Positions 42,301 through 50,271 of a stretch of DNA of 64,000 nt are shown here, piece after piece. Numbering within the stretch: the first letter of the stretch is position 1; every line of letters starts with the position of its first letter. Under the pieces are notes generated by a model. That model saw only the letters and a list, made by a program, of their open reading frames with translations, was not told the origin of the DNA and searched no databases. Source of the stretch: Acidobacteriota bacterium (GTDB taxonomy: Bacteria > Acidobacteriota > Thermoanaerobaculia > Gp7-AA8); the NCBI GenBank assembly GCA_003223645.1, contig QHVT01000022.1, forward strand, positions 1 to 64,000. The letters run 5' to 3'. Made by a program: the position numbers and the translations under genes.

Positions 42301-42450
42301 ACCGGCGTTGACCTGGATCGTCGGGAAGTCGACGTTCGGCAAGTCGCTCACCGGCAGCTGGCGGTACGCCATCACGCCGAAGAGAAGGATGGCGATCATG
42401 ATCAACGTGGTCATGACCGGACGGCGGATGAAGATTTCGGAAATGTTCAT
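39355..42450 (-). CDS. RND efflux inner-membrane transporter (HAE1/MdtBC-like)
   Basis: A 1031-aa RND pump: MNISEIFIRRPVMTTLIMIA start, LPNVDFPTIQV, GFVVDDAIVMLENI with the proton-relay Asp pair in TM4, and FMGGILGRLFHEFAVTI. TM10-12 include GLVKKNGIMMVDFAIE. Porter-domain and docking-loop lengths are full. It is the third gene of the operon, preceded by the MFP adaptor and TolC gene. The start at 42450 gives the canonical N-terminus but has no clear RBS; an ATG at 42528 preceded by AAAGG would add 26 repeat-encoded residues (MADGRWRMAE...). The pump likely exports hydrophobic drugs or lipids. The 122-bp gap from the adaptor gene contains repeat I. Confidence 0.95.
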   Translation of the reverse strand: MNISEIFIRRPVMTTLIMIAILLFGVMAYRQLPVSDLPNVDFPTIQVNAGLPGASPETMASAVATPLERQFSTIAGLDSMTSASSLGSTSITLQFNLSRDIDAAAQDVQSAIAAAQRQLPPNMPSPPSYNKVNPADQPVFYLALHSETMPLYELDEYGETMMAQRLSTIPGVAQVNVFGAQKYAVRVQLDPQQLATRGVGIDEVVSAIRASNVNLPTGVLNTPHQAATIVANGQLLKADDYRPITVAYRNGAPIRLNDLGRVFDSVENDKTAAWFRGKRGLILAVQKQPGTNVVQVSDSIRALLPKFRQELPASVTLDIHRDRAESIRESVNDVKFTLLLTLFLVILVIFLFLRNVSATVIPSLALPMSIVGTFAVMYLLDYSLDNLSLMALTLSVGFVVDDAIVMLENIVRHMERGEKPFQAALRGSKEIGFTILSMTVSLAAVFIPILFMGGILGRLFHEFAVTIGASILVSGFVSLTLTPMLAARFIRPHHGRHNKLYEATEMFFEKMLAVYAAGLRFVLRHKFATLMASLAILIATGFLFVKIPKGFLPSEDQGQILIQIEAAQGISFNEMVRHQLEVMDVVAKDPNVATYFSAIRGANSGIVSMRLIPRKERKYSADELITQMRPKVSRIAGIRASLQNPPPIRLGGRSSQGLYQYTMQGPDTQVLYDSSTKMLDKMRALPGFVDVTTDLQIRNPQVSVDIDRDRAASYGLTAQQVEDALFSAYATRQVSTIYAPTNSYQVVMEVDPKYQMDPSELALLYVRAGSGELVPLSAFAKVTATVGPLTVNHSGQTPSVTISFNLKPGVSLGDAVNQINQAARSTLPASITTSFQGTAQAFQSSMQGLGLLLIMAIAVIYMVLGILYESFIHPLTILSALPFAGFGALLTLLVFKVDLSIYAFVGVIMLVGLVKKNGIMMVDFAIETQKSGVTAERAIYDACLVRFRPIMMTTMAALMGTLPIALGLGAGAESRRPLGLAVVGGLLFSQMLTLYVTPVFYVYMDKLQKKEHVEEEVAEEVPEEVAGIVTR

Positions 42451-42453
42451 GCT

Positions 42454-42530
42454 TTGGATGGCAGATGGCGGATGGCGGATGGCGGAGGCAGTTTTCGTTT
42501 CTGCCATCCGCCATCTGCCATCTGCCATCT
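42454..42530. repeat. Palindromic repeat, family I
   Basis: Left arm with ATGGCAGATGGCGGATGGCGG words, right arm CCGCCATCTGCCATCTGCCA, around TTTTCGTTT. Next to it, 42517-42543 and 42561-42587 are a 27-bp direct repeat (24 of 27 identical); the second copy contains the end of the adaptor gene (EIKG-stop). Confidence 0.9.
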
Positions 42531-42572
42531 AGCCTTTGATCTCATGATCCGGAGCGCGGAGCCATCTGCCCT

Positions 42573-43721
42573 CTATCCCTTGATCTCGATCTTGCTCTTA
42601 GGTGTAAGTCGCAATTGACCGTCTGTCACTACGACCTCCCCCACAGCAAGGCCTTTGTCGACGATCGTGTCCTGTCCGATGGTACGGAAAACGGCGATCG
42701 GGCGCATCTCGACGGCGTTGCCGTTCACGACGTAAACGTACTGCCCCTTCTGTCCGACTTGCACGGCGCGTGCGGGAACGACGATCGCGTCGTCGCGCTC
42801 CGCCACTTTCATCGCGACGGTGACGAACTGTCCGGGCCACAAAGAACGGTCGCGATTCGGGAACGTCGCTTTCAGCGCGATCGTGCCGGTCCGCGGATCG
42901 ACCGCGTTGTCGATGAATGACAGCGTGCCGCGTGCCTGACCAGCGTGCACTTCGGTGTTCGTCGTGACGCTGGTGTGAATCGTCGCGAGCTGGTCCTGCG
43001 GGATGGAGAACTGCACGCGCACCGGCTCGATCTGATTGATGACTACAAGCGGCGTCGTGTCGTTCGCCTTCACGAGATTGCCGGCGTAGACCTTGAGTCC
43101 GCCGGTGCGTCCCGTGATCGGCGAGCGGATCTCGCAGTACGAAAGCTGCAGCCGCGCGTTCTCCGCCGCCGCCCGGTCCGCCGCCGCCACCGCCCGAGCC
43201 GCCTCGGCCGCCGACACGATGCGGCTGTACTCTTCTTTCGTCACGTAGTCTTTCTTGACGAGGTCGTCGTAGCGCGCCTGCTGCGACTCCGCGTTGCGCA
43301 GCAGCGCTTCGTCGCGCGCGAGGTTCGCCTGCGCCTGCTGCAGCGTGGCCTGATACGGACGCGGATCGATCGTGAAGAGCATCTGCCCCCGCGCGACATC
43401 ATCGCCTTCCTTGAACCAGACGCGCATCAGCTGACCGCCGGCGAGCGCGCGTATTTCCACGGTCGAGAGCGGCTGCACATTGCCGATCGCCTCGATCTCC
43501 AGCGGCACGTTTTTCTTCACGACCTGCGCGACGGTAACGGGCACGGTCTCGTCGCGAGGCTTTTCGGTTTTTTCGGCGCAAGCCAGTGAGCCGAGGACGA
43601 GAATCGCCAAAGCACTCGAACGCAGAACGCAGAACGCAGAACGTAGAACGTAGAAATCACGTCCGCCCCATTTCTTCATTCTTCGTTCTGCGTTCTGCGT
43701 TCTGCGTTCTGCTCTTCTCAT
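42573..43721 (-). CDS. RND efflux periplasmic adaptor (MFP) lipoprotein
   Basis: A 382-aa membrane fusion protein: barrel-sandwich EAIGNVQPLSTVEIRALAGG, coiled-coil (LQQAQANLARDEALLRNAES, EARAVAAADRAAAENARLQL), second lipoyl half SYCEIRSPITGRTGGLKV, and beta-barrel/MP domains. The lipobox is LGSLAC. The start at 43721 overlaps the TolC stop (ATGA) and is preceded by AGGAAGG. Residues ~3-35 (RRAERRTQNAERR... and VLRSAFCVLRS) are encoded by palindromic repeat J, inserted between the basic start and the hydrophobic core ALAILVLG. As in the sorbosone-dehydrogenase gene, the element extends the signal n-region. The protein links the RND pump to TolC. Confidence 0.93.
   Translation of the reverse strand: MRRAERRTQNAERRMKKWGGRDFYVLRSAFCVLRSSALAILVLGSLACAEKTEKPRDETVPVTVAQVVKKNVPLEIEAIGNVQPLSTVEIRALAGGQLMRVWFKEGDDVARGQMLFTIDPRPYQATLQQAQANLARDEALLRNAESQQARYDDLVKKDYVTKEEYSRIVSAAEAARAVAAADRAAAENARLQLSYCEIRSPITGRTGGLKVYAGNLVKANDTTPLVVINQIEPVRVQFSIPQDQLATIHTSVTTNTEVHAGQARGTLSFIDNAVDPRTGTIALKATFPNRDRSLWPGQFVTVAMKVAERDDAIVVPARAVQVGQKGQYVYVVNGNAVEMRPIAVFRTIGQDTIVDKGLAVGEVVVTDGQLRLTPKSKIEIKG
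43616..43713. repeat. Palindromic repeat, family J (intragenic)
   Basis: Left arm with tandem CGCAGAA and CGTAGAA heptamers; right arm of CGTTCTGCGTTCTGCGTTCT words; 30-bp unique centre. It lies in the signal-peptide coding region of the adaptor gene and preserves its frame. Confidence 0.93.
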
Positions 43722-45082
43722 CGATTCAGCCTTCCTGTGTCGTGCGCGAGCTGCGCTACGGCGAGAAACCAGTCGGTACGGGCTTGAACTTCCTGCGCGC
43801 GCGCATCCTGCAGTGCGGCCTCGGCAGTCAGAACATCGAGGATCGTGCCGATGCCTTCTCGATATCGTGCGCGCGCGACGTCCGCCGATTGTTGCGCGCT
43901 GGTGAGCAAATCGCGACTTGTTGTCAGCCGCTGCTTCGCCGTGCGCAACGCGTAATAGCTCGTCCACACATCGAGCGAGACCTGCTGCGAGAGATCGCGC
44001 AGCTCTTCGCGCGCGAGCTCCGCCTCGATCTCGGCCTGGCGGATGTCGTACGTGTTGCGATATCCGGTGAAGAGCGGGAAACGCAGGCCGACGATCGCGG
44101 AGTGCGGCGTCGTGTGATCGCCGTTGCTGAAGAAGTTGATGCCGGTCGACGCGGATGCGGTGACGGCCGGCAATCCTTCTGATCGCACCTCGCGAATGCG
44201 CGCGCCCGCGCGTTCCGCAGCGGCGCGCGCGGCCGCTAGCTCAGGACGCTGTTGCTGCGCGATCGTGATCAGCTCATCGACGGCACCGCTGATCTCTTCC
44301 GTCGGAATCTCGCTCGGCAATTCGCCGAGGGAAAAGTTCGTCGTCGGCGCGATGCCCATCGCGGTCGCCAGCGCGCCTTCGATCGCGTGCAGGTTTCCTT
44401 CGATCGTGTCGTAGGTCAGCTGCGCCTGCGACAGCGCGGTGCGCGCCTGCAGCACATCCGCAATCGTTGCCACTCCCGCGTTGTGCCTTGCCTCGGCCGC
44501 ATCGAGCGTCGTGCGCCGCGCATCGAGCGTCACCTTCTGCGCCGCGAGCAACGCCTTCGCGTCGAGATATTGATAGTAGGCCTGCTCGACGCGCAGGATC
44601 ACGTCCTGGATCACTTGATTGTGCAGAAAGTCGGCGGCGATCAGCGTCTGCCGCGCCTGCTCGACGCGCGCGCCGCGTCCGCCGAAATCGAAGAGCAGAT
44701 ACGTCAGCGCGACCGAGGGACCGAAGGAGAAGTGCGAGGTGTTCGTGTGGGCGAGCGATGCGTTCACGTCTACGTTCGGCAAGTACGCGGACCGCTCGCT
44801 GCCGAGGCCGGCTTCGGCGGAACGCGCGCGCAGCCAGGCCTCGCGCGTCTGCGGATTGTTCTCCAGCGCGACGTCGATGATGCGCTCGAGCGTGATCGGC
44901 GATGAATCGGCGGTGAACGCCGCCGGCGCGGGGGTCTCGATCTTCTGCGTGACCGTCGGAGTCCACGGCTTCGCCGGCGTCTCCGACGTCTTCACGTCCG
45001 GCGCGACGACCGAGCGGCATCCGATCATCATGAGCAGCGCGACCAGCGCGCAAACACGACTCATAAGCACCCGATAACTCAT
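43718..45082 (-). CDS. TolC-family outer-membrane efflux protein (lipoprotein)
   Basis: A 454-aa outer-membrane factor. The start at 45082 (MSYRVL...) gives a lipoprotein signal with VALLMMIGC; an ATG at 45064 is nearly equivalent. The two OEP repeats are visible: ITLERIIDVALENNPQTREA with GSERSAYLPNVDVNASL, then AVDELITIAQQQRPELAAAR with VRSEGLPAVTASASTG. Long helical stretches (LRVEQAYYQYLDAKALLAAQ, VARARYREGIGTILDVLTAE) form the periplasmic tunnel. It is the first gene of the tolC-MFP-RND operon, which has overlapping stops and starts. A GTGAAC-N13-GTTCAC inverted repeat 27 bp upstream of the start is a candidate repressor site. Confidence 0.93.
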   Translation of the reverse strand: MSYRVLMSRVCALVALLMMIGCRSVVAPDVKTSETPAKPWTPTVTQKIETPAPAAFTADSSPITLERIIDVALENNPQTREAWLRARSAEAGLGSERSAYLPNVDVNASLAHTNTSHFSFGPSVALTYLLFDFGGRGARVEQARQTLIAADFLHNQVIQDVILRVEQAYYQYLDAKALLAAQKVTLDARRTTLDAAEARHNAGVATIADVLQARTALSQAQLTYDTIEGNLHAIEGALATAMGIAPTTNFSLGELPSEIPTEEISGAVDELITIAQQQRPELAAARAAAERAGARIREVRSEGLPAVTASASTGINFFSNGDHTTPHSAIVGLRFPLFTGYRNTYDIRQAEIEAELAREELRDLSQQVSLDVWTSYYALRTAKQRLTTSRDLLTSAQQSADVARARYREGIGTILDVLTAEAALQDARAQEVQARTDWFLAVAQLAHDTGRLNR

Positions 45083-45108
45083 GAAAACGGTTTCGGCTTC
45101 CGGAAACG

Positions 45109-45133
45109 GTGAACGAAGGTTAACAGTGTTCAC
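45109..45133. promoter_or_regulatory. Candidate TetR-type operator of the efflux operon
   Basis: GTGAAC (45109-45114) and GTTCAC (45128-45133) flank a GTTAAC core, a near-symmetric 25-bp element. It lies between the haem-binding protein gene and the TolC start. RND operons are commonly repressed by TetR-family proteins at such palindromes, but no regulator gene is visible nearby. Confidence 0.45.
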
Positions 45134-45624
45134 TTCGATTGTGCTGGACGGGCGGCTTCGGGGTGCTCGGCGATGATGCGCGTGCGCAGCGCAGACGACC
45201 ACTGGCAGAGCGCGCCGCGGTCGGCGTCGGTGAGCTTCGCGTGCGCGTGCAGCGGTAGATACGACTTGAGCGGCATCTTCCGCTCCTTCACCTGATCGCA
45301 GATCTCCTCGAGCTTGCGCGCCTTGCGCCGCGGCTTGAAGTCCGCCCATTCGTCGAAGTTCAGCTCCTTGCGTCCCTTCTTCACATGGTCCGCGAGCCAC
45401 CACGACACCGGCGAGATCCGGTTGTACCACGGCCACACCGTGCGATTCGAGTGACAGTCGTCGCACGAGCGATGAAGAATCGTGCGCACCTCCGGCGGGA
45501 CAGACTCGACGTGATACAGCGTCTTCGTCTCATCGACGCGCGGCACGACGATCGACGGACGGAAAAACTGCGCGACGATGAAAAGGACGAGGAGAACGAG
45601 AAGAACCCGCGTCAACCACTTCAT
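45130..45624 (-). CDS. Haem-binding domain protein (PF14376-like)
   Basis: A 164-aa membrane-anchored c-type haem protein. An N-terminal anchor (LTRVLLVLLVLFIVAQFF) precedes the conserved core: VPPEVRTILHRSCDDCHSNR with one CxxCH, then WPWYNRISPVSWWLADHV, LNFDEWADF and MPLKSYLPLHAHAKL. These motifs are the signature of the Haem_bd domain family. Its redox role and partner are unknown. The ATG at 45624 was chosen to place the anchor at the N-terminus; longer readings are encoded by repeat E2. It runs toward the efflux operon (48-bp gap) but the operator-like palindrome suggests separate control. Confidence 0.92.
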   Translation of the reverse strand: MKWLTRVLLVLLVLFIVAQFFRPSIVVPRVDETKTLYHVESVPPEVRTILHRSCDDCHSNRTVWPWYNRISPVSWWLADHVKKGRKELNFDEWADFKPRRKARKLEEICDQVKERKMPLKSYLPLHAHAKLTDADRGALCQWSSALRTRIIAEHPEAARPAQSK

Positions 45625-45642
45625 GGGCGCGGGAGTGTAGCA

Positions 45643-45715
45643 AGCCTCACGGTCTCCTGGCCTCCAAGCCTCCAAGAAAACCTCGGAGGCCGGGAGGCTT
45701 GGAGGCTCAGAGGCT
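45643..45715. repeat. Palindromic repeat, family E copy 2
   Basis: CTCCTGGCCTCCAAGCCTCC on the left is mirrored by GGAGGCCGGGAGGCTTGGAG on the right. Related to E1 at 21444-21565, but without the long CCTCCTAG tandem run. It fills the spacer between two minus-strand genes. Confidence 0.88.
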
Positions 45716-46253
45716 AATCCCTCCGCGTGTCCGCGTAATCGATCCGCACCGCGTCGAAGTACCCCGTGCGCGTCCACTCGCCGTCGACTTCGAGATAGTC
45801 GCCGACTTTCAGCTCGCCGAGGCCGCGGTCGTTGCCGCGGCGGACGGTGACGGGACTGTCGTTGCCTTCGGCGATGATCACGAACGTGCCGTGGCGATCG
45901 TCGACGCTGTCGACTTTCCCGCGCACGGTTCCGTACTTGAACTTCAGATCATCGTGCCGCCCGTACGACGCTGCGTCGCGATAGCAATCGAAGCAGTAGT
46001 AGTCGTAGTAGCCGCGACGGTTGTAGTAGCCGCCGAAATTCACCGGCATCCCGATCTGCAGCACGAGCTGGCGAAAGCGCGAGGCCGGCACGAAGAACGG
46101 ATAGCGCGCGCCGTCGATCCAGATGCGATAGCCGCCGCGATACGCCTTCATCTGCGAAATCGATCCGTGCGCGTAATACGGCTGGCGTTTGTCGCCGGCG
46201 AACGCGGACGCGGCGATCACCAAAAGTGCTGCGAGGACGAACTTCCGAAGCAT
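45714..46253 (-). CDS. Small secreted protein, unknown
   Basis: A 179-aa exported protein: signal MLRKFVLAALLVIAASAFAG, then a Tyr/Arg-rich stretch (NRRGYYDYYCFDCYRDAAS with CxxC) and a C-terminal OB-like beta domain (GTVRGKVDSVDDRHGTFVII and VGDYLEVDGEWTRTG). The C-terminal part resembles small domains that bind nucleic acid or metal ions, but I do not recognise the protein. The ATG at 46253 follows AGGAGGT. It is divergent from the VPS10-like gene with 91 bp between starts. Confidence 0.8.
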   Translation of the reverse strand: MLRKFVLAALLVIAASAFAGDKRQPYYAHGSISQMKAYRGGYRIWIDGARYPFFVPASRFRQLVLQIGMPVNFGGYYNRRGYYDYYCFDCYRDAASYGRHDDLKFKYGTVRGKVDSVDDRHGTFVIIAEGNDSPVTVRRGNDRGLGELKVGDYLEVDGEWTRTGYFDAVRIDYADTRRD

Positions 46254-46344
46254 GACCTGACCTCCTGCAAATCCCATTATTGGGACGAACGGTTTAACGT
46301 TCCGTGACGCTTCTCACGCCTTCCTTCCGTTACTATCCGCGCCC

Positions 46345-49300
46345 ATGCGCAGACTCAGCATCATTCTCGCCATTCTCGCCGCCACGTCACTTTCCGCACA
46401 AACTGCCGACGAGATCATTGCCAAGTACATCCAAACCGTCGGCGGCATGGATCGAATCCAGGCCGTCAAAACGCTGCGCCGCACCGGCAAATTCACGGGC
46501 GGCGGCGGATTCGAAGCACCGGTCGTCGAGCTCAATAAACGCCCGAACAAAGTGCGTCAGGAAATCACGATTCAGGGACTGAGCGGCGCCACCACCTACG
46601 ACGGCAGCACCGGCTGGAAGCTGGAGCCGTGGGAGGGCAAGAAGGACATCGAGTCCCTCGGCGAAGAAGAGCTGAAGGGCATCATCGAAGACTCCGACTT
46701 CGATGGTCCACTCGTGAACTATCAGGCGAAGGGCAACAAGGTCGAGTACGTCGGCATGGAGCCGGTCGACGGCACCGACACCTACAAGCTGAGAGTCACG
46801 CTCGCCAACGGCGACGTCCGCAACTACTACATGGACGCCGACTACTACGTGCCGATCAAGATCGACACGAAGCGCATGGTGCGCGGCGCCGAGCGCGAGT
46901 ACGAGACGACCCTCGGCGACTACAAACAAGTCGGCGGCTGGTATCTCCCCCACTCCGTGCAGACGAACGCGAAGGGAAGTCAGAATCGCGCGACGACGAC
47001 CTACGACACGATCGAAGCGAACATCGATCTGAATGACACGCTCTTCGCGAAGCCTGCCGACGCGAAAGCTGCGTTCGCAATCCAGCTTCCGAAGGTGACT
47101 CCCGAACAAGCGTCATCCGCGCCTCCCGCCGCCGCCGATCGCCCGATCAAAGTCGACTCCGACACGATCTCCGGCCTCGGCGCGCGCAACATCGGATCGG
47201 CGGCGATGTCCGGACGCATCTCCGACATCGAGGCCGTGCACGAGAAAGGACGCCTCACCGTCTACATCGGCTCCGCGAGCGGCGGCGTGTGGAAGTCGGT
47301 CAACGGCGGCACGACGTACAAGCCGGTCTTCGACAAAGCAGGCACGCAGTCGATCGGCGCGATCGCCATCGACCCGAAAAATCCGCGCACCGTCTGGGTC
47401 GGCACCGGCGAGTCGTGGACGCGCAACAGCGTGTCGATGGGCGACGGCATCTACAAATCCACCGACGGCGGCGACAACTGGACGAACGTCGGTCTGCCGA
47501 ATTCGGAGCGCATCTCGAAGATCGCCATCGATCCGGCCGACACGAACACCGTCTACGTCTGCGTTCCCGGAAAACTCTGGAGCGACAGCACGGACCGCGG
47601 CGTCTACAAGACGGCCGACGGCGGCAAGACGTGGTCGCTCATTCTGAAAGGCGGGAACGCGTCGACCGGCTGCTCGATGCTCTCGCTCGACGCGAAGAAT
47701 CCGAAGACGCTCTTCGCCGGACTGTGGGACTTCCGCAGAAAAGGATGGACGTTCCGCAGCGGCGGCGACGGTCCCGACAAGCCGAGCGGCAGCGGTCTTT
47801 ACAAGTCGACCGACGGCGGTGCGACATGGAATGAGCTCGACTCGAAGTCGGCGAGCGGATTGCCGGCCAAGCCGTGGGGCCGCGTCGCCGTCACCGTCGC
47901 GCCGTCCAATTCGAACGTCGTCTACGCGCTCGTCGAAGCGGTTCCGCCGAAAAACGCGCTCTATCGCTCCGACGACGGCGGCAAGACGTGGTCGCTGCTG
48001 GATCGCAGTCAGATGATGATCTGGCGTCCCTTCTACTTCGCGAACCTGATCGTCGATCCGAAAGACGAGAACAAGATCTACAAGCCGGGCGGCGGCTTCA
48101 TCGCCTCGAACGACGGCGGCAAGACGTTCAGCGACATCAGCGGCGGCGCGCACGGCGACTTCCACGACGTCTGGATCGATCCGGAGAAGACCGACAACCT
48201 GATCGTCGGCGACGACGGCGGCGTCTGGTATTCGTACGACGGCGGCAATCGCTGGTGGAAGGCGGACAACCTCCCAGTCTCGCAGTTCTACCACGTGAGC
48301 GTCGACATGGACATGCCGTATCACGTGTACGGCGGGCTGCAGGACAACAGCTCCTGGGTCGGCGACTCGGAGTATCCCGGTGGCATCACCAGCAGCCGCT
48401 GGGAAAACATGTTCGGCGGCGACGGATTCTGGATGTTCGCCGATCCGAGCGACAACGACTACATCTATGCCGAATCGCAGGGCGGCTACATCGGACGCGT
48501 CAACCGCAAGATGCACGAGGCGCGGCAGATCCAGCCGCTTCCCGGCTACAAAGAAGGCAAGCTGCGCTTCAACTGGAACACGCCGATCCACATCAGCCCG
48601 AATCAAAAAGGCACGATCTACCTCGGCTCACAATTCCTCTTCCGCTCCCGCGACCACGGCACGACGTGGGAGCGCATCTCGCCCGATCTCTCGACGAAGG
48701 ATCCGGCCAAGCAGATGCAGGAACAGTCCGGCGGCGTGACCGTCGACAACTCCTCGGCGGAAATGCACACGACGATCTTCGCGATCGCGGAGTCGCCGAA
48801 GAACGGCGACGTGATCTGGGCCGGCACCGACGACGGCAATCTGCAGGTCACGCGCGACGGCGGCAAGACGTGGACGAACGTCGTCGGCAACATCAGCGGC
48901 CTGCCGAAGAATGCGTGGGTGTCGTACGTCGACGCGAGTCCGTACGATGAAGGGACGCTCTTCGCGACCTTCGACCTGCACACGTTCGGCGACATGCATC
49001 CGTACGCCTACAAGACGACCGACTTCGGAAAATCGTGGACGCCGTTGATCGCGAGCGACGCGCCGGTCAAAGGCTACGCGCACGTCATCAAGCAGGATCT
49101 CCGGAATCCCGATCTCCTCTTCCTCGGCACGGAGCTCGGTCTCTGGGTCTCGCTCGACGGCGGCAGGCAGTGGGCGCAGTACAAAGGCGGCGACCTGCCG
49201 AATGTCGCGGTGCGCGACCTCGCGATTCATCCGCGCGACAACGATCTCGTCATCGCCACGCACGGCCGGGGAATCTGGATCGTCGACGACATCACGCCGC

Positions 49301-50268
49301 TGCGGGCGCTGACGCCCGGCGTGCTCGCAAAAGACGTCGTGTTCCTCCAGACCGCGCCGGTCGAACAGAAACTCTCCTCGTTCGGCGGATGGGTCAACGG
49401 CGACGCGGCCTTCGAAGGGGCGAACGCGCCGCAGGATGCGGTGATCACGTACTACCAGCGCCGCCGCCACATCTTCGGCGACATGAAGATGGAAGTCGCC
49501 GGCGCCGACGGCAAGACGATCAGCAGCGTGCCGACGAGCAAGCGCCGCGGACTCTCGCGCGCTCTCTGGTCGATGCGCCTCTCCGCGCCGACCGTGCCGC
49601 CCGCCGCGAGCGCGGACTTCGGCGCCGCACGCGGACCGCGCGTGCTGCCCGGAACGTACACCGTGCGTTTGTCGAAGGCGGGCACGACGTACGCGACACC
49701 GATGGAGATCGTTCAGGACCCGCGCTCCAAACACTCCCTCGCCGATCGCAAGGCGCAGTTCGATCTGGCGATGAAGCTCCGCGATGAGTTGGGCACCATG
49801 AGCGCCGCGGTCGAGCGCATCAACGACGTCCGCCTCGCACTCGACGACCGCGCATCGAAACTGCCGGCCGCCGACGCACTGACGAAGAACCTGCGCAGCG
49901 CATCGTCGCAAGTCGACGAGCTCCGCAAGCGCATCGTCGCGACCAAAGAAGGCGGCATGATCACCGGCGAAGAACGCCTCCGCGAATTCCTGACCACGCT
50001 CTACGGCAACGTCCTCTTCTACGACGGCGCCCCGACGCAGGACCAGATGCAACGCGCCGACGCCATCGCCCGCGAGCTCGCCGACGTCACCCACGACTTC
50101 GACGCCTGGAGCGCGAAAGAGCTCCCGTCGATCAACACCGCCCTCGCGAAAAAGAAACTCGATCCCATCAAGCCGATCACCGTCGCCGAGGCGCTCACGC
50201 GCCTCCGCGCGGGCGGCGGCGGTGAGGGGGCGGAGGCGGCGCGGGAGAGATTATTCGAGAGGAACTAA
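46345..50268 (+). CDS. VPS10/sortilin-like BNR protein with N-terminal LolA-like domain
   Basis: A 1307-aa secreted protein. The signal is MRRLSIILAILAATSLSAQ. Residues ~20-245 form a LolA/DUF4412-like beta domain (KTLRRTGKFTGGGGFEAP, GSTGWKLEPWEG, VGGWYLPHSVQTNA). Residues ~280-1000 are a ten-bladed-type BNR propeller with repeated 'YKSTDGGxxWxxx' motifs (GIYKSTDGGDNWTNVGLP, GVYKTADGGKTWSLI) as in VPS10/sortilin-like glycoside-hydrolase-type proteins. A C-terminal ~200-residue helical region (LADRKAQFDLAMKLRDE) has coiled-coil character. The combination of a lipid-carrier-like domain and a propeller suggests capture of a lipid or peptide ligand at the cell surface; the ligand is unknown. Hairpin A4 directly follows. 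Confidence 0.88.
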   Translation: MRRLSIILAILAATSLSAQTADEIIAKYIQTVGGMDRIQAVKTLRRTGKFTGGGGFEAPVVELNKRPNKVRQEITIQGLSGATTYDGSTGWKLEPWEGKKDIESLGEEELKGIIEDSDFDGPLVNYQAKGNKVEYVGMEPVDGTDTYKLRVTLANGDVRNYYMDADYYVPIKIDTKRMVRGAEREYETTLGDYKQVGGWYLPHSVQTNAKGSQNRATTTYDTIEANIDLNDTLFAKPADAKAAFAIQLPKVTPEQASSAPPAAADRPIKVDSDTISGLGARNIGSAAMSGRISDIEAVHEKGRLTVYIGSASGGVWKSVNGGTTYKPVFDKAGTQSIGAIAIDPKNPRTVWVGTGESWTRNSVSMGDGIYKSTDGGDNWTNVGLPNSERISKIAIDPADTNTVYVCVPGKLWSDSTDRGVYKTADGGKTWSLILKGGNASTGCSMLSLDAKNPKTLFAGLWDFRRKGWTFRSGGDGPDKPSGSGLYKSTDGGATWNELDSKSASGLPAKPWGRVAVTVAPSNSNVVYALVEAVPPKNALYRSDDGGKTWSLLDRSQMMIWRPFYFANLIVDPKDENKIYKPGGGFIASNDGGKTFSDISGGAHGDFHDVWIDPEKTDNLIVGDDGGVWYSYDGGNRWWKADNLPVSQFYHVSVDMDMPYHVYGGLQDNSSWVGDSEYPGGITSSRWENMFGGDGFWMFADPSDNDYIYAESQGGYIGRVNRKMHEARQIQPLPGYKEGKLRFNWNTPIHISPNQKGTIYLGSQFLFRSRDHGTTWERISPDLSTKDPAKQMQEQSGGVTVDNSSAEMHTTIFAIAESPKNGDVIWAGTDDGNLQVTRDGGKTWTNVVGNISGLPKNAWVSYVDASPYDEGTLFATFDLHTFGDMHPYAYKTTDFGKSWTPLIASDAPVKGYAHVIKQDLRNPDLLFLGTELGLWVSLDGGRQWAQYKGGDLPNVAVRDLAIHPRDNDLVIATHGRGIWIVDDITPLRALTPGVLAKDVVFLQTAPVEQKLSSFGGWVNGDAAFEGANAPQDAVITYYQRRRHIFGDMKMEVAGADGKTISSVPTSKRRGLSRALWSMRLSAPTVPPAASADFGAARGPRVLPGTYTVRLSKAGTTYATPMEIVQDPRSKHSLADRKAQFDLAMKLRDELGTMSAAVERINDVRLALDDRASKLPAADALTKNLRSASSQVDELRKRIVATKEGGMITGEERLREFLTTLYGNVLFYDGAPTQDQMQRADAIARELADVTHDFDAWSAKELPSINTALAKKKLDPIKPITVAEALTRLRAGGGGEGAEAARERLFERN

Positions 50269-50271
50269 CAA

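Noticed and set aside
40876-42618. 580-aa plus-strand ORF opposite the RND gene
   Set aside because: Arg/His-rich antisense shadow of the pump gene.
47113-48606. 497-aa minus-strand ORF opposite the VPS10-like gene
   Set aside because: Antisense shadow; Arg/Val-rich, no motifs, and the plus-strand protein is clear.
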